Assembly (NCBI RefSeq): GCF_014696315.1
Contig: NZ_JACJPX010000039.1
Span: 1 to 64,000, forward strand
Direction: 5' to 3'
DNA: 64,000 bases
Source: Calothrix membranacea FACHB-236
Lineage (GTDB): Bacteria; Cyanobacteriota; Cyanobacteriia; Cyanobacteriales; Nostocaceae
Every line of letters starts with the position of its first letter. Positions within the stretch are counted from its first letter, which is position 1. Shown here piece after piece: positions 44,386 to 54,432 of this stretch. A program made the translations under genes and the position numbers. The notes beneath the pieces were generated by a model. It was not told the origin of the DNA. It searched no databases and saw only the letters and a program-made list of their open reading frames with translations.

Positions 44386-45824
44386 CCCGCGTGTGCAGCA
44401 GTCTGCTGATTGCGGCGTTCTCTCAGGTAGGAGAAGAACTCTCCGCCTTCGCGCAGGCGACGTACCATCATCTGGCGGTCTGCGAGCATTTCTTTGACAA
44501 TTGGGATGATGGCTTTGGGACGGAAGTAGAATTTCCGGTACATTCGCTCAACTGCATCCTCGATTTCTTCACTGGAAAGTGTGGGATATTGCAGGGTTGA
44601 GGTTTGAATACCGGAATTAGCTACTAAAGATTGGTTAGTAAACCAGCCGTTTGCTTGGGCTTGTTCATAAAGTTCTGTACCTGGGTAAGGTGCAGCAATT
44701 GAGACTTGAATTGTATGGGGACTGAGTTCGCAAGCAAAGCGAATTGTCTCTTCTACGGTTTCTTTGGTTTCTATTGGTAGACCAATAATGAAAGTGCCAT
44801 GAACAGTGATCCCCAGCTTATGGCAATTTTTCATAAATTCCCGCGCTACTTCTAGCTTGATGCCTTTTTTAATGCGGTTGAGAATATCTTGGTTACCAGA
44901 TTCAAAACCCACCAGCAGCAAGCGCAGACCATTGTCGCGCAGAGTTTTCAGGGTATCGTAGTCTAAATTGGCACGAGCGTTACAGCTCCAAGTAAGTTTG
45001 AGCCGTTTCATGTGTTCGCTAATTGCGATCGCTCGATGTTTGTCGATGGTAAAGGTATCATCATCAAACATATACTCCCGTACCTTGTCACCAAAGATGG
45101 CTTTGGCTTCTTCCATCTCCCGTCCTACAACTTCTGGGCTTTTATGACGGTAGAGGTGACCGCCAATTGTCTGCGGCCAAAGGCAGAAGGTGCATTTTGC
45201 TGGACAACCGCGCCCAGTATAAAAGGAAATGTAAGGATGCAGTAGGTAGCCGATGAAGTATTTGGTAATATCTAAGTCACGGGCATAGGTAGGAAGGACG
45301 CTGGGCATAGCGTCCCAGTCATGAATTAATGGACGCTCCTCGTTGTGGCGGATATGAGAATGCTCATCACGATAGCTGAGACCTTTAATGTCTTCCCAAG
45401 GTAGACCTTGGGCTAGTTCTTTGCAGGTATAGTCAAATTCATTACGACAAACAAAGTCGATCACTGGATGATCTTGCAGTGTTTGCTCTGGCAATACTGC
45501 CACATGGGCCCCAACAAAACCAATCTGCACGTCAGGATTTTGGGCTTTAATGGCTTCAGCACACTTCACATCATTAGCTAAAGAAGGCGTACTGGTATGC
45601 ATGATGACCAGTTCATAATCCTTAGCGATTTTCAGCACATCATCCACAGTCTGTCCATGAGGTGGCGCATCCACAAGCTTACTACCTGGCACTAAAGCCG
45701 CCGGTTGCGCTAGCCATGTGGGATACCAAAAGGAAGTAATTTCGCGCTTGGCTTGGTATCGCGAACCTGCACCACCGTCAAATCCATCAAAAGAAGGAGG
45801 ACTGAGGAACAAAGTTTTCTTCAT
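44373..45824 (-). CDS. hpnJ: Hopanoid biosynthesis radical SAM protein HpnJ
   Basis: A 483-residue B12-binding radical SAM enzyme. Residues 1-150 are a cobalamin-binding-like Rossmann domain. The iron-sulphur motif CPAKCTFC (Cys207, Cys211, Cys214) and downstream RADICAL-SAM features (FMFDDDTFTID-like, GFESGNQDIL) follow, then a C-terminal extension. The opening LSPPSFDGFDGGAGSRYQ and FWYPTWLAQPAALVPGS match HpnJ, which converts the bacteriohopanetetrol ribosyl-derived side chain to the cyclitol form. It lies between squalene synthase and hpnK genes on the same strand. Confidence 0.9.
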   Translation of the reverse strand: MKKTLFLSPPSFDGFDGGAGSRYQAKREITSFWYPTWLAQPAALVPGSKLVDAPPHGQTVDDVLKIAKDYELVIMHTSTPSLANDVKCAEAIKAQNPDVQIGFVGAHVAVLPEQTLQDHPVIDFVCRNEFDYTCKELAQGLPWEDIKGLSYRDEHSHIRHNEERPLIHDWDAMPSVLPTYARDLDITKYFIGYLLHPYISFYTGRGCPAKCTFCLWPQTIGGHLYRHKSPEVVGREMEEAKAIFGDKVREYMFDDDTFTIDKHRAIAISEHMKRLKLTWSCNARANLDYDTLKTLRDNGLRLLLVGFESGNQDILNRIKKGIKLEVAREFMKNCHKLGITVHGTFIIGLPIETKETVEETIRFACELSPHTIQVSIAAPYPGTELYEQAQANGWFTNQSLVANSGIQTSTLQYPTLSSEEIEDAVERMYRKFYFRPKAIIPIVKEMLADRQMMVRRLREGGEFFSYLRERRNQQTAAHAGVGE

Positions 45825-45885
45825 TGATAGCTCTCCTTAGTTAAGGTAATGGGTAATGGGGATTGGGCATGGGGCATTGGGGATT

Positions 45886-45941
45886 GGGTAATGGGTAATG
45901 AGTAATGAGTAATGAGTAATGGGTAATGGGTAATGGGTAAT
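45886..45941. repeat. Eight perfect GRGTAAT heptamers
   Basis: Eight uninterrupted units GGGTAAT/GAGTAAT run from 45886 to 45941, embedded in longer degenerate GGGCATG/GGGGATT heptamers (about 45844-45960). They fill the gap between squalene synthase and hpnJ genes. Confidence 0.85.
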
Positions 45942-46010
45942 AGTAATTTCTCCCTGTCTCCTTGTCCCTTCATCTCCCTCATCCCCCTCATCCCCCTGCC
46001 TCTTTCTGCG

Positions 46011-46841
46011 CTAGCTAGCTTTCATATTCACATCTATAAATTTCTTGAGGAGTGCCAAAACGTCGTTACGGCTGAGTTTTTCTTTACCGTTAGCTAAGGC
46101 ATCCAGGGTTCCATGTGCCAAGGTGAGGGGAATTTGGCAAAAATCTAAAGCAGGGCCAGGTGGCAGGTGTTTAGTATAAGCATCAGCTAAGGCTAAATTA
46201 CGGCGTGCGTATTCTTGCATATTTGCGGTAGTCCAACCTTCAGGATAAAAGTCTACTCCCCGTTTCAAATCTTCAGTGTGATTACGTAGAATATTCACTG
46301 CTTGTAAGCCACGGCCAAAACCAATAGCTTGAGTACGGTTAGTTTCTGTGCTGTCATACCAAGCCCATAAATCTGATAGCAATAACCCCACCGCCCCTGC
46401 AACCCCGAATGTATAACGATCTAAATCAGATTCTGTTTTAATCTGCCAATTCTGTTCCGCCCAGTATGCCATGCGGTCTGCCATTGCAGCGGTTGCATCC
46501 CAAATTCGAGGTGCGATGGATTCAGGTGCTAATATTGACCATTCTCTAATTCCTAGGGTAACTTCTGCTAAAGTATTCTCGTAACCACTAAATCCTGAGG
46601 AGAAGGCATCAACTGCAAAGCCATCTACCCCTGCTTGTAATGTCAAGCTAATTGTTCTTAATAGCTGCGCTTTAGTTGGGTTATCCAGTTCTGGATGATC
46701 TTCAATTTCATCAATAGCTCGCATACACAAGTATGCTGACGCTACTGCTTCTTGTAATCCCGACGGTAATATACTAATTGGAATGTAAAAAGTTCGACTA
46801 GTTTCCTTCAGGATTTGCAGTGCGTCTTGACGTAAATCCAT
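46011..46841 (-). CDS. Squalene/phytoene synthase family protein, probable squalene synthase
   Basis: I start at the ATG at 46841 because GAGGAG lies 7 bases upstream; another in-frame ATG 11 codons earlier lacks one. The 276-residue enzyme has the two Asp-rich prenyl-diphosphate sites: DEIED near residue 48 and DLKRGVDFYPEG near 188, plus GVAGAVGLLL. These join two farnesyl (or geranylgeranyl) diphosphates. Adjacent hpnJ/hpnK make squalene synthase the likely role, feeding hopanoids. The HpnCDE route is not visible. The squalene-hopene cyclase gene is outside the window. Confidence 0.82.
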   Translation of the reverse strand: MDLRQDALQILKETSRTFYIPISILPSGLQEAVASAYLCMRAIDEIEDHPELDNPTKAQLLRTISLTLQAGVDGFAVDAFSSGFSGYENTLAEVTLGIREWSILAPESIAPRIWDATAAMADRMAYWAEQNWQIKTESDLDRYTFGVAGAVGLLLSDLWAWYDSTETNRTQAIGFGRGLQAVNILRNHTEDLKRGVDFYPEGWTTANMQEYARRNLALADAYTKHLPPGPALDFCQIPLTLAHGTLDALANGKEKLSRNDVLALLKKFIDVNMKAS

Positions 46842-47984
46842 GTTTTCACTCCTCTCTTGATTATCACACCACATGAAGTTTTCGGTTTTTTGATGATACT
46901 GGATCTAGTTTTTACTAAACCTTAAAAACTGTATTTTTGCTAGTATTTCCTCTAAAAATTAATGGTTGCTGGTATCACAATTAACAAAATTCTCAAATTG
47001 TTCAAAGTCTAGTCTAGTATATAGGGCTTTAGTGACAAAAATGCATAGTAGATGAGAAGGTCTAGCTATCATTAAATTTTCCTGTAAATATGAACTATTA
47101 TGCGGAAAATTAGGCAATTAACTGCACAGTTTTCCAGTAATGAACAGCCACTATTAGATGGTTAATAGCTCTGATGTCTATATGAAGTTGACTAGAATAG
47201 CATAGTTATTGTATCTATAGAGACAACAAATCAAAGATTTGCTCAAGGATAATTAAGAACCTCAGACTAAACCAAGGTCTAGATTGTGAGCAAGAGGATC
47301 TAGGTGAAGATTCAGGAAAAAGGATTGATAAATAAAAATATTACAACCAGTACTGATAAATTATAGATATTAATCATGAAGCTCGCGCACAAGTAGTTTC
47401 CGGCTATTGAAACTCAGGAAATTTAGGCGATCGCATCCTGAATCCCAAATCAAAATTAGTCATAATCATACCAGTATTTTCTTTATCAATGCAGTGTGGC
47501 ACTAAGCACATCATTAGTTTTGCCATAATTACTGATTCAAATCATCAAACTCTACTATTTATTCAGGGGGGTTAAGCCCCATAATTTATGCTTGCATTCC
47601 TCGGATGCTTTTGTGGCTCAGGAAAGAGTAAAGTCATCTCAAAATTTCCAGATGAGATTGCTTGTACTCAGGATTTAATTTGTGAACGCATATTTGGTAA
47701 TATACCAAAAGCTCTTATCAATGCTTAAGTGCTTTTAAATTTATCAATCAATACGGTTATTACATTTAATTTCCTGCAAAAATTTAAATCCTTCTCAAAA
47801 AGAATGCAACAGATGGGTAGGAGCATGACATTTTTGTACTCTTAAGCATCATTTATCTGTCGCAACTATTACGTGAATTCCTACTATCACAATTTATATA
47901 AGCATAGAAGTTTTTTAAAAGAGAATAAAATCTGTAGACGAAACCCAATTTTGAACAAATTAGGAGTTTTAAATTAGAGGCTGG
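46842..47984. other. Long intergenic region without a supported gene
   Basis: This gap carries the squalene synthase promoter and the end of the 7TM-HD transcript. It is AT-rich. A 46-codon frame (47588-47728) contains GSGKS but lacks a ribosome binding site. A short GGGG-TTAA-CCCC dyad lies near 47565-47580. I saw no tRNA, repeat array or known RNA. An unannotated small RNA cannot be excluded. Confidence 0.45.
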
Positions 47985-50294
47985 TTATGATTTAGAATAG
48001 GGGATTCTTTTGTGATGAAACTGCTGCCAAACCTGAACAAAAATATAAGCAATTTGAGACATTTCTTCTCGTGTTAATCCTGAATCCACCAACTGATTAT
48101 CCTGCCAACGTGCTTTCAGAATTTTATTCACCATTGCTAGTGCTACTTCTGGGGTTGCATCTTTGAGCGATCGCAACGCTGCTTCACAAGCGTCAGCTAG
48201 CATGGCAATTCCTGTTTCTTTTGACTGGGGAATAGGGCCGTCATAGCGAAAATCTGACTCGTATAATACTATCTCAGGATTATGTTTCTGCTGTTGCTGT
48301 GCTTCCTGGTAGAAATACGCAATCAAGATAGTTCCTTGGTGTTCGGGAATAAAAGCCTGAATAGCGCTAGGTAGCTTATAATGACGAGCCATGACTAGCC
48401 CTTCACTCACATGCTTTTTAATGATTTCCGCACTTTTCCAGGGATCGTTAATCTCATCGTGTTTATTTGGGCCTGCCATTTGGTTTTCAATAAATCCTAG
48501 GGGATCATGCATTTTCCCGATGTCATGATACAAAACTCCAGCTCTTACCAGTTCCACATGGCAATGTAATGCTCTTGCTGCGGCTTCTGCCAAAGTTGCG
48601 ACAAACAGTGTGTGCTGAAAAGTTCCAGGAGTCTCATGCGCTAGGCGTTTTAATAAAGGCCTGTTGGGATTAGACAATTCAGCCAAACGAATTGGTGTCA
48701 CTAAATCAAATACCGTTTCTAGGTAAGGGCTAATTCCTAGGGCTAAGATGCTCCAAAGTAAGCCTGCTAAACCATTGATAACTGCTGTGCCAAGAACAGC
48801 ATACCAAAGAGGAGCGATCGCAGTATTCACTAATAAATAAACGACTCCCTGGGTCAACCCAATTAAAATTCCTAAAGTAGCTAATTCCTCTCGCGTTCGC
48901 AGTGCTTCTCTACCAGGGAATCGCCATTGTCCCGCCATTAATCCGCCCAAAATTCCGCTAGCAGCACTAGGTATTAAATCATGCCAGCTCAGCTCTGTGC
49001 CAATGGAGAGCAATATCCCTAGTAGCCCCATCACAGTACCCCCTATTGCCGTACCGTAAAAGCTACCAATAAGCAACCCAATAGCTGGTAAGCCTGTAAA
49101 TGATTTCGTCAAGAATATCAGTAATGGCGCACTGAGAGTTAAAAGGATAATCAAGGCATAATCGCTACTTCTTAACTTAGCGTAAACCCGTTTTTCTACT
49201 AATCTAAAAACAGCTAATGCTAATCCTACTATTGCAGTAAAACGCGTCAGATGCAGCCAATCGATGCTGCGTTGGCTCAAACGAAAATGGTCTAATAGTA
49301 TAAAATCAGCCTGAGTAATTTTTTCTCCTGCCTTAACAATAACCTCACCTTTTTGAATGCTGACTATTGTCGGTTCTACTGCTTGTGCAGCTTGTTCTGC
49401 AATTAGTTTAGTTTGCTCGATATCTTTAATGAGATTGGGAATAATTACCGCTGATAGTAATCGTTTTGCTAAAGGTTGTGCTGTTTTGGGAACAGAGACA
49501 CTTACCTGCATCTCGATTGCAGAGTCCAAGTTAATCTCGGATAACCCTGGATAGATACCCTGTGCTAACATTCGCTCTAAAGTTTGATAGATTTGGATTT
49601 TAGTCTCTCGCCAATCTGCATCAGATAAATTTAAAAAACTAGCATCATAAATGGTTTTAGGTTGAGTAATGGCATTATTGTTCAGGGTCTTGAGAGTGGT
49701 AGTATAGCGCTGACGAGCCTGAGCGATCGCTTTTAATAGTTGAGATAAAGCCTGAGAGGAGTTAGACTCTCGATAAATTCGCAAATTCCTGAGCGCTTGC
49801 TGTTGAGTAGAATTTAAGCCAGCCACTTTGGTATTCTTCTCCAAAGTTTGCAATACTGTTTGCCATTCGGTTTCTGGTGCTTGTCTGAGGTAAGTTTGCG
49901 TGGCTGTGGACAAGACTGAAGTTTGAATAAAGGGAAATTTACCCATCTGCTCGCGGATTTGCTCTCCTTCCGCCAATAATTGCTGGAGATGTTGTTTAAT
50001 TTGCTCATTTACTTGTGAATCAACAACCCATACCGCCAACGCACCACTACGTGCTTCCCGGCGTTTTTCTGCTGTCGTTTTTACATCTTCAATATGAGCT
50101 GAATTAGGTGCAGTCAGCGTTTGAGGAGCTACCTTTCCTACATCTAGTTGTGGTTGATTATAAAAACGGTAACCTAGCCCACTGGAGAGAGATATTACAA
50201 CCAACACCAATATCCCAGCAGTGTACAGTCGGTTTTTCAGATGAAATCGCCTACCCTTAGATGATGTTTGCCTGTAATACCTAGGACTTAACAC
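47985..50294 (-). CDS. 7TM-HD family phosphodiesterase (PgpH-like)
   Basis: The 769-residue protein has a first membrane helix (about 22-42), a large extracytoplasmic 7TMR-HDED domain (about 45-340), seven transmembrane helices (about 345-540) and a C-terminal HD domain with HETPGTFQHTLFVA, the metal-binding LYHDIGKM and PEHQGT. This is the PgpH architecture. PgpH enzymes cleave cyclic di-AMP to pApA, and cyanobacteria use c-di-AMP in osmotic and night control, so that role is likely. Length is typical. Transcribed alone. Confidence 0.9.
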   Translation of the reverse strand: MLSPRYYRQTSSKGRRFHLKNRLYTAGILVLVVISLSSGLGYRFYNQPQLDVGKVAPQTLTAPNSAHIEDVKTTAEKRREARSGALAVWVVDSQVNEQIKQHLQQLLAEGEQIREQMGKFPFIQTSVLSTATQTYLRQAPETEWQTVLQTLEKNTKVAGLNSTQQQALRNLRIYRESNSSQALSQLLKAIAQARQRYTTTLKTLNNNAITQPKTIYDASFLNLSDADWRETKIQIYQTLERMLAQGIYPGLSEINLDSAIEMQVSVSVPKTAQPLAKRLLSAVIIPNLIKDIEQTKLIAEQAAQAVEPTIVSIQKGEVIVKAGEKITQADFILLDHFRLSQRSIDWLHLTRFTAIVGLALAVFRLVEKRVYAKLRSSDYALIILLTLSAPLLIFLTKSFTGLPAIGLLIGSFYGTAIGGTVMGLLGILLSIGTELSWHDLIPSAASGILGGLMAGQWRFPGREALRTREELATLGILIGLTQGVVYLLVNTAIAPLWYAVLGTAVINGLAGLLWSILALGISPYLETVFDLVTPIRLAELSNPNRPLLKRLAHETPGTFQHTLFVATLAEAAARALHCHVELVRAGVLYHDIGKMHDPLGFIENQMAGPNKHDEINDPWKSAEIIKKHVSEGLVMARHYKLPSAIQAFIPEHQGTILIAYFYQEAQQQQKHNPEIVLYESDFRYDGPIPQSKETGIAMLADACEAALRSLKDATPEVALAMVNKILKARWQDNQLVDSGLTREEMSQIAYIFVQVWQQFHHKRIPYSKS

Positions 50295-50572
50295 AATTTT
50301 GAGAAATTTTCGGTGACATTTACTGAATTTTTTCGGATTATCAAATATGATCGCTCCAAATTAAGGATAGCTAAATCGATTGATTTGTTCCATCCACAAC
50401 AGTAGAGCAATTAAGCAACTTGATAGTTATCAGAATTTTCAAAAAGAATACATTATGTTTTATAGCAGAGTATTTAATCAAAAATTTCTGCCAATCAATA
50501 ACAAGCAGTTCTTAATTCACTCTGCGTTTAAACCACTGTTTCTCAAAATTGGGTTTTATTCCCAATCCTATC

Positions 50573-50742
50573 CAATACTTGTCGGTTAAGGGTAAAAGGG
50601 GAAGGGAAAAAGGGGCAATAAAAAACCTTTAACCCTTACCCTTTCTCCTGCGGAGACGCTACGCGTAGCTTGCTTAAGTGCAGGGGTACACCTTTTCCCC
50701 AAACCAAATTCCGAGTTGAAAATCCTTAACCGAGCAGTATTG
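50573..50742 (+). mobile_element. Non-autonomous transposable element (MITE), copy 2
   Basis: A 170-bp element, inverted relative to copy 1 at 41325-41450. Ends are CAATACTTGTCGGTTAAGGG and the complement of CAATACTGCTCGGTTAAGGA. It is flanked by CAATCCTATC (50563-50572) and CAATCTTATC (50743-50752), a 10-bp target duplication with one change. Compared with copy 1 it has 44 extra bases, including the palindromic CTCCTGCGGAGACGCTACGC stretch, a second repeat nested inside. Confidence 0.78.
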
Positions 50743-51283
50743 CAATCTTATCTATCCCCTTCTCTGTTATCTTTTGCCAAGCTCCTATTATCTACTTAGA
50801 TGAGGTGGCTGATAAATATCCAGTTAATGAAATTAAGCAGCAAACTGAGGTAGATAAACTGATAAGTGGTGACAGCAATAACAGCCGTATTTTTATGCAG
50901 AAAAAAGGCCTTTGTGTTCCAGGTTACCAATGAAATAGGTTGTAAATCAGTGAGCAATAAACAGCAAGCGATCGCACTGCCTTAAACATACAGCTTTTTC
51001 AGACAAATTAAATCAACAGTTAGGGGCACAACAATGTTGTGTCCTTAACTAAACTTGAGCGCTATGGGAACAATCATACGGTCAATACCTATGTTTATAC
51101 TGATACCTGCTTGTTAAAGCAACAATTACTTACCAAGAATTTTTAGTAAAAAACAGTTTTAGTAATGGTAGAACCTCGGATAATGAATGATAATTAACCT
51201 CTATAGCTAAAAGCCATCAGCCACAGGCCACAAGCTGAAATGCTGAAGGATAAAGGCTGTCGATTCAACTCTACAAATTGACT
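50743..51283. other. Intergenic region upstream of the saccharopine-dehydrogenase-like gene
   Basis: Apart from the transposable element's right duplication and a palindrome at 51019-51049 (GTTAGGGGCACAACA with complement TGTTGTGTCCTTAAC, two mispairs), I see no gene. A plus-strand frame at 50380-50589 left of the element runs into it and is not gene-like. Confidence 0.4.
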
Positions 51284-52306
51284 ATGAATCCAGAACAAGT
51301 CAAAAGTTCTCTAAATATTTCACCAGCGATACGCGTAGGAGTACTGGGTTTCGGTGGACTCGGACAAGCAGCCGCCAAGGTACTGGCTGGTAAACGGGAA
51401 ATGATTTTAGTCGCAGCAGCAGATCAAAAGGGTTACGCCTATGCTGCTGAGGGTTTAAAAACAGATGCTTGCATTGCAACCTACCAGGCTCAGGGTTCTT
51501 TAGGTTATTTAGAGCCAGTCGGCACTTTAACAAACAATAGTATTCAAGATTTAATCGCCAGCGCTCAACCTGTAGATGGTTATTTTCTAGCTTTACCCAA
51601 CCTGCCTAATGATTTTATTCCCTCAGTAGCCAAAGAATTTATTAAATCTGGTTGGCGGGGTGTATTGGTGGATGCAATTAAGCGTACCACCGCCGTAGAA
51701 CAACTCCTGTCTATGAAAGCAGAACTGGAAGCTGAGGGAATTACTTACATGACTGGGTGTGGTGCAACACCAGGACTATTAACCGCTGCTGCCGCATTAG
51801 CTGCCCAAAGCTACGCCGAAATTCACAAAGTTGAAATTACCTTTGGTGTGGGAATTGCTAACTGGGAGGCTTATCGCGCCACCGTTCGGGAAGATATCGG
51901 TCATATGCCTGGTTATACAGTAGAAACAGCCAGAATGATGACCGATGCAGAAGTAGAAGCCTTACTAGATAGAACTAATGGTGTGCTGACCCTAGAGAAT
52001 ATGGAACACGCCGATGATGTAATGTTAGAGTTTGCCGGCATAGTAGGGCGCGATCGCGTTACTGTTGGGGGTGTAGTCGATACACGTAATCCCAAAAAAC
52101 CCCTCAGCACTAACGTTAAAGTCACAGGGCGTACTTTTGAAGGTAAAATTTCCACCCATACCTTTACCCTGGGAGATGAAACCAGCATGGCAGCCAATGT
52201 CTGCGGCCCAGCTTTTGGCTATCTCAAAGCAGGTAAACAATTGCATCAACGTGGCATTTATGGCATCTTTACCGCCGCAGAAATTATGCCCCAATTTGTG
52301 AAGTAA
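51284..52306 (+). CDS. Saccharopine-dehydrogenase-like oxidoreductase
   Basis: I start at the ATG at 51284 (a TTG lies two codons earlier). The 340-residue protein begins with a Rossmann fold, [16 protein letters not shown] (about 20-35), and continues with [26 protein letters not shown] (about 162-175) and [12 protein letters not shown]. Cyanobacterial genomes carry this as a conserved saccharopine dehydrogenase-like family whose substrate is not known. A role in lysine breakdown is not shown. Monocistronic, followed by a perfect palindrome. Confidence 0.8.
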   Translation: MNPEQVKSSLNISPAIRVGVLGFGGLGQAAAKVLAGKREMILVAAADQKGYAYAAEGLKTDACIATYQAQGSLGYLEPVGTLTNNSIQDLIASAQPVDGYFLALPNLPNDFIPSVAKEFIKSGWRGVLVDAIKRTTAVEQLLSMKAELEAEGITYMTGCGATPGLLTAAAALAAQSYAEIHKVEITFGVGIANWEAYRATVREDIGHMPGYTVETARMMTDAEVEALLDRTNGVLTLENMEHADDVMLEFAGIVGRDRVTVGGVVDTRNPKKPLSTNVKVTGRTFEGKISTHTFTLGDETSMAANVCGPAFGYLKAGKQLHQRGIYGIFTAAEIMPQFVK

Positions 52307-52370
52307 TGGGATTTGTCCGTTATTTCTCTGTCTTAATCTAATCACTCCTAGATATCTCTAGAAATAATCT

Positions 52371-52394
52371 AGGGGCGAACAGCTGTTCGCCCCT
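52371..52394. terminator. Perfect 24-bp palindrome after the oxidoreductase gene
   Basis: AGGGGCGAACAG (52371-52382) is directly followed by its exact complement CTGTTCGCCCCT (52383-52394). It lies between convergent genes and probably works as a bidirectional terminator or dispersed palindromic repeat. No T run is required for the repeat interpretation. Confidence 0.55.
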
Positions 52395-52443
52395 AACAAA
52401 GATTTTGTGCAAGACAGAATTAATTTTCACTAATCTCTAGTTC

Positions 52444-53001
52444 CTAATCCATAATCTCTAAACCCTCTTCATTCCTACTTTCTTCTTCAAAAATTTGTTG
52501 GGGTTTTTGGATGATAAATGGAAGTTCTGCTCCTAAAAGACCTCGCTGAATACGTTCTGAAGTCTCACTAAAAAGTAAAAATAAGGGATATACACTATTA
52601 GCCCCTTCACTCAAAATATGACTGTGGCGTTCAGGCATTAGCCACTCATAATCTGTGTCTAAGAGAACTTGAGTTTGTCGCCAACGTCCCAATAATTCCG
52701 AAAAATCTTCATGGGGACGATGAATAAAAATTAAAATCTCGGCTCCCGTTTTCACTTTCCACTCTGGATCGCACATCAGAATTGCCACATCACAGGGTAA
52801 GCAAGTTGTTTGGGTGGCTGTGGTTTCAATTTGCCGCAGACGCACAATAGGCAAAGGAATCACGATAACACTTTCATCTGGACGGCGTAGGCTAGGAATC
52901 ATCTCTAAGTAAGGTCGATGCTGTTTTAATAAAGCGATCGCAGTAAGATGATGACTATACTCCGCCAAGCTAGCTTCGTAATCAGATTTTTGCACAGGCA
53001 T
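52444..53001 (-). CDS. Conserved hypothetical protein downstream of pilC
   Basis: The 185-residue protein is soluble, with VIVIPLPIVRLRQIE, CDVAILMCDPEW and EILIFIHRPHEDF stretches that suggest an alpha/beta fold. I do not recognise the family. It follows pilC by 103 bases on the same strand, so it may be cotranscribed with the pilus genes. No signal, membrane segment or catalytic motif is evident. Confidence 0.6.
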   Translation of the reverse strand: MPVQKSDYEASLAEYSHHLTAIALLKQHRPYLEMIPSLRRPDESVIVIPLPIVRLRQIETTATQTTCLPCDVAILMCDPEWKVKTGAEILIFIHRPHEDFSELLGRWRQTQVLLDTDYEWLMPERHSHILSEGANSVYPLFLLFSETSERIQRGLLGAELPFIIQKPQQIFEEESRNEEGLEIMD

Positions 53002-53104
53002 ATTTCTGTGAAAGATGAAGTATGAAATAGGAATTAGAAAATGTTAGGTCTAAGGATGAAATATGACTGATTAAATAATTTCATCCTTTAGCCTTTAGCC
53101 TTTC

Positions 53105-54325
53105 TTAGCCCATCTTTTCAAATACCTTGAACATAGGCAGATACATGGCTAACAAAATTGTCCCAACCATACCCCCTAAGACTACAATCATTAGTGGTTC
53201 TAAAACACTAGTTAATGCTTTAACTGCTTGCTCAACTTCATCTTCATAAAAGTCAGCAACTTTCATTAACATTCCATCTAATTCCCCAGTTTCTTCGCCA
53301 ATGCTAATCATCTGAATTGCCATAGCTGGAAACACGGCATCTTTTTGCAAAGCAACACTAATCATGCCACCTTGTTGAATCTCTATACGAGCTGCGTCTA
53401 TGGCATTAGCAACGATTTGATTTCCGGAAGTATCTCGGACAATTTCTAAACAAGTAAGGATAGGTACACCAGAACGAGTTAATGATCCAAAAGTCCGGCT
53501 AAAACGGGCAACTGATGATTTTTGAATCAAATCACCAAACAAAGGCACCTTTAGAGAAATACGGTCTATTGTTTGTTTACCAACAGCAGTTTTGTAATAC
53601 TGCTTATAGGCAATCGATAAACCGATAAATCCAGCAATAATTACTACAGACCATAAACTGCGTAATATTGCACTACAATCCATCAGAAACTGTGTTAGAG
53701 GAGGTAATTCTATACCGATGTCTTTAAAAATTTTGGCAAAAATCGGAATTAGAAAAACAGTCATCCCGACAAAAATTGATGTTGCTAAAACACCAACAAC
53801 CACAGGATAAGACAAAGCTGCTTTGATTTGGTTTTGTAATCGGGCAACATCTTCTAACAACTTAGCTAAGCGATTTAATACATCGTCTAGCACCCCACCA
53901 ATTTCCCCAGCTTGAACCATACTGACATACAAATTATCAAAGCAATCAGGATGCTTTCGCATTGCATCTGAAAGATTTGTACCGCTTTGAACATCATTAC
54001 TAATATCATTCAAAGCTACTTTTAATTTAGGATTGCTACACTGCTCAGACAGTACTCCTAAACTTCTAACAATCGCCACACCTGCATTGGTTAAAACGGC
54101 AAATTGGCGAGAGAAAACCGCTTTATCCTTAACAGAAACCTTGACCATTGATGTCTGAAATTTCTGTAAATCAAAGCTGAATCCACCTTTGGATTCTTTC
54201 AAATCTTGGACAACTAAACCTTGGTCTCTCAGATTAGTACGGGCTTGAGCTAAGGATTCCGCGGTAAATTTTTCAGTTCTGGATTTTCCTTGTGAGTCCC
54301 GCACGCGGGCAACATAGGTAGGCAT
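53105..54325 (-). CDS. pilC: Type IV pilus inner-membrane platform protein PilC
   Basis: The 406-residue protein has two GspF-type helical domains (about 70-190 and 275-395) separated by membrane helices near 175-195, 215-240 and 375-398. FSRQFAVLTNAGV and FSRTFGSLTRSGVPI are the two family signatures, each followed by GxLSxAM/GGMISVAL stretches. PilC sits in the inner membrane between the PilB/PilT ATPases and the pilin. It closes the pilB-pilT-pilC set. Confidence 0.95.
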   Translation of the reverse strand: MPTYVARVRDSQGKSRTEKFTAESLAQARTNLRDQGLVVQDLKESKGGFSFDLQKFQTSMVKVSVKDKAVFSRQFAVLTNAGVAIVRSLGVLSEQCSNPKLKVALNDISNDVQSGTNLSDAMRKHPDCFDNLYVSMVQAGEIGGVLDDVLNRLAKLLEDVARLQNQIKAALSYPVVVGVLATSIFVGMTVFLIPIFAKIFKDIGIELPPLTQFLMDCSAILRSLWSVVIIAGFIGLSIAYKQYYKTAVGKQTIDRISLKVPLFGDLIQKSSVARFSRTFGSLTRSGVPILTCLEIVRDTSGNQIVANAIDAARIEIQQGGMISVALQKDAVFPAMAIQMISIGEETGELDGMLMKVADFYEDEVEQAVKALTSVLEPLMIVVLGGMVGTILLAMYLPMFKVFEKMG

Positions 54326-54432
54326 AGATTAATCAATTTAAAATAGTCTAAGGGTCAAAGGTCGAGGGTGAAGGGTCAAAAGTAATTAGTTATTTATCTT
54401 GTTCTCCCTTGCACCCTAATTTTTGCTCTTCA

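Noticed and set aside
45844-45960. Possible CRISPR array
   Set aside because: Units are 7 bp without spacers; these are STRR heptamers.
47588-47728. 46-codon frame with GSGKS
   Set aside because: A P-loop-like string in so short a frame without ribosome binding site is most likely chance.
50380-50589. 69-codon open frame
   Set aside because: Its end lies inside the transposable element and the product has no family resemblance.
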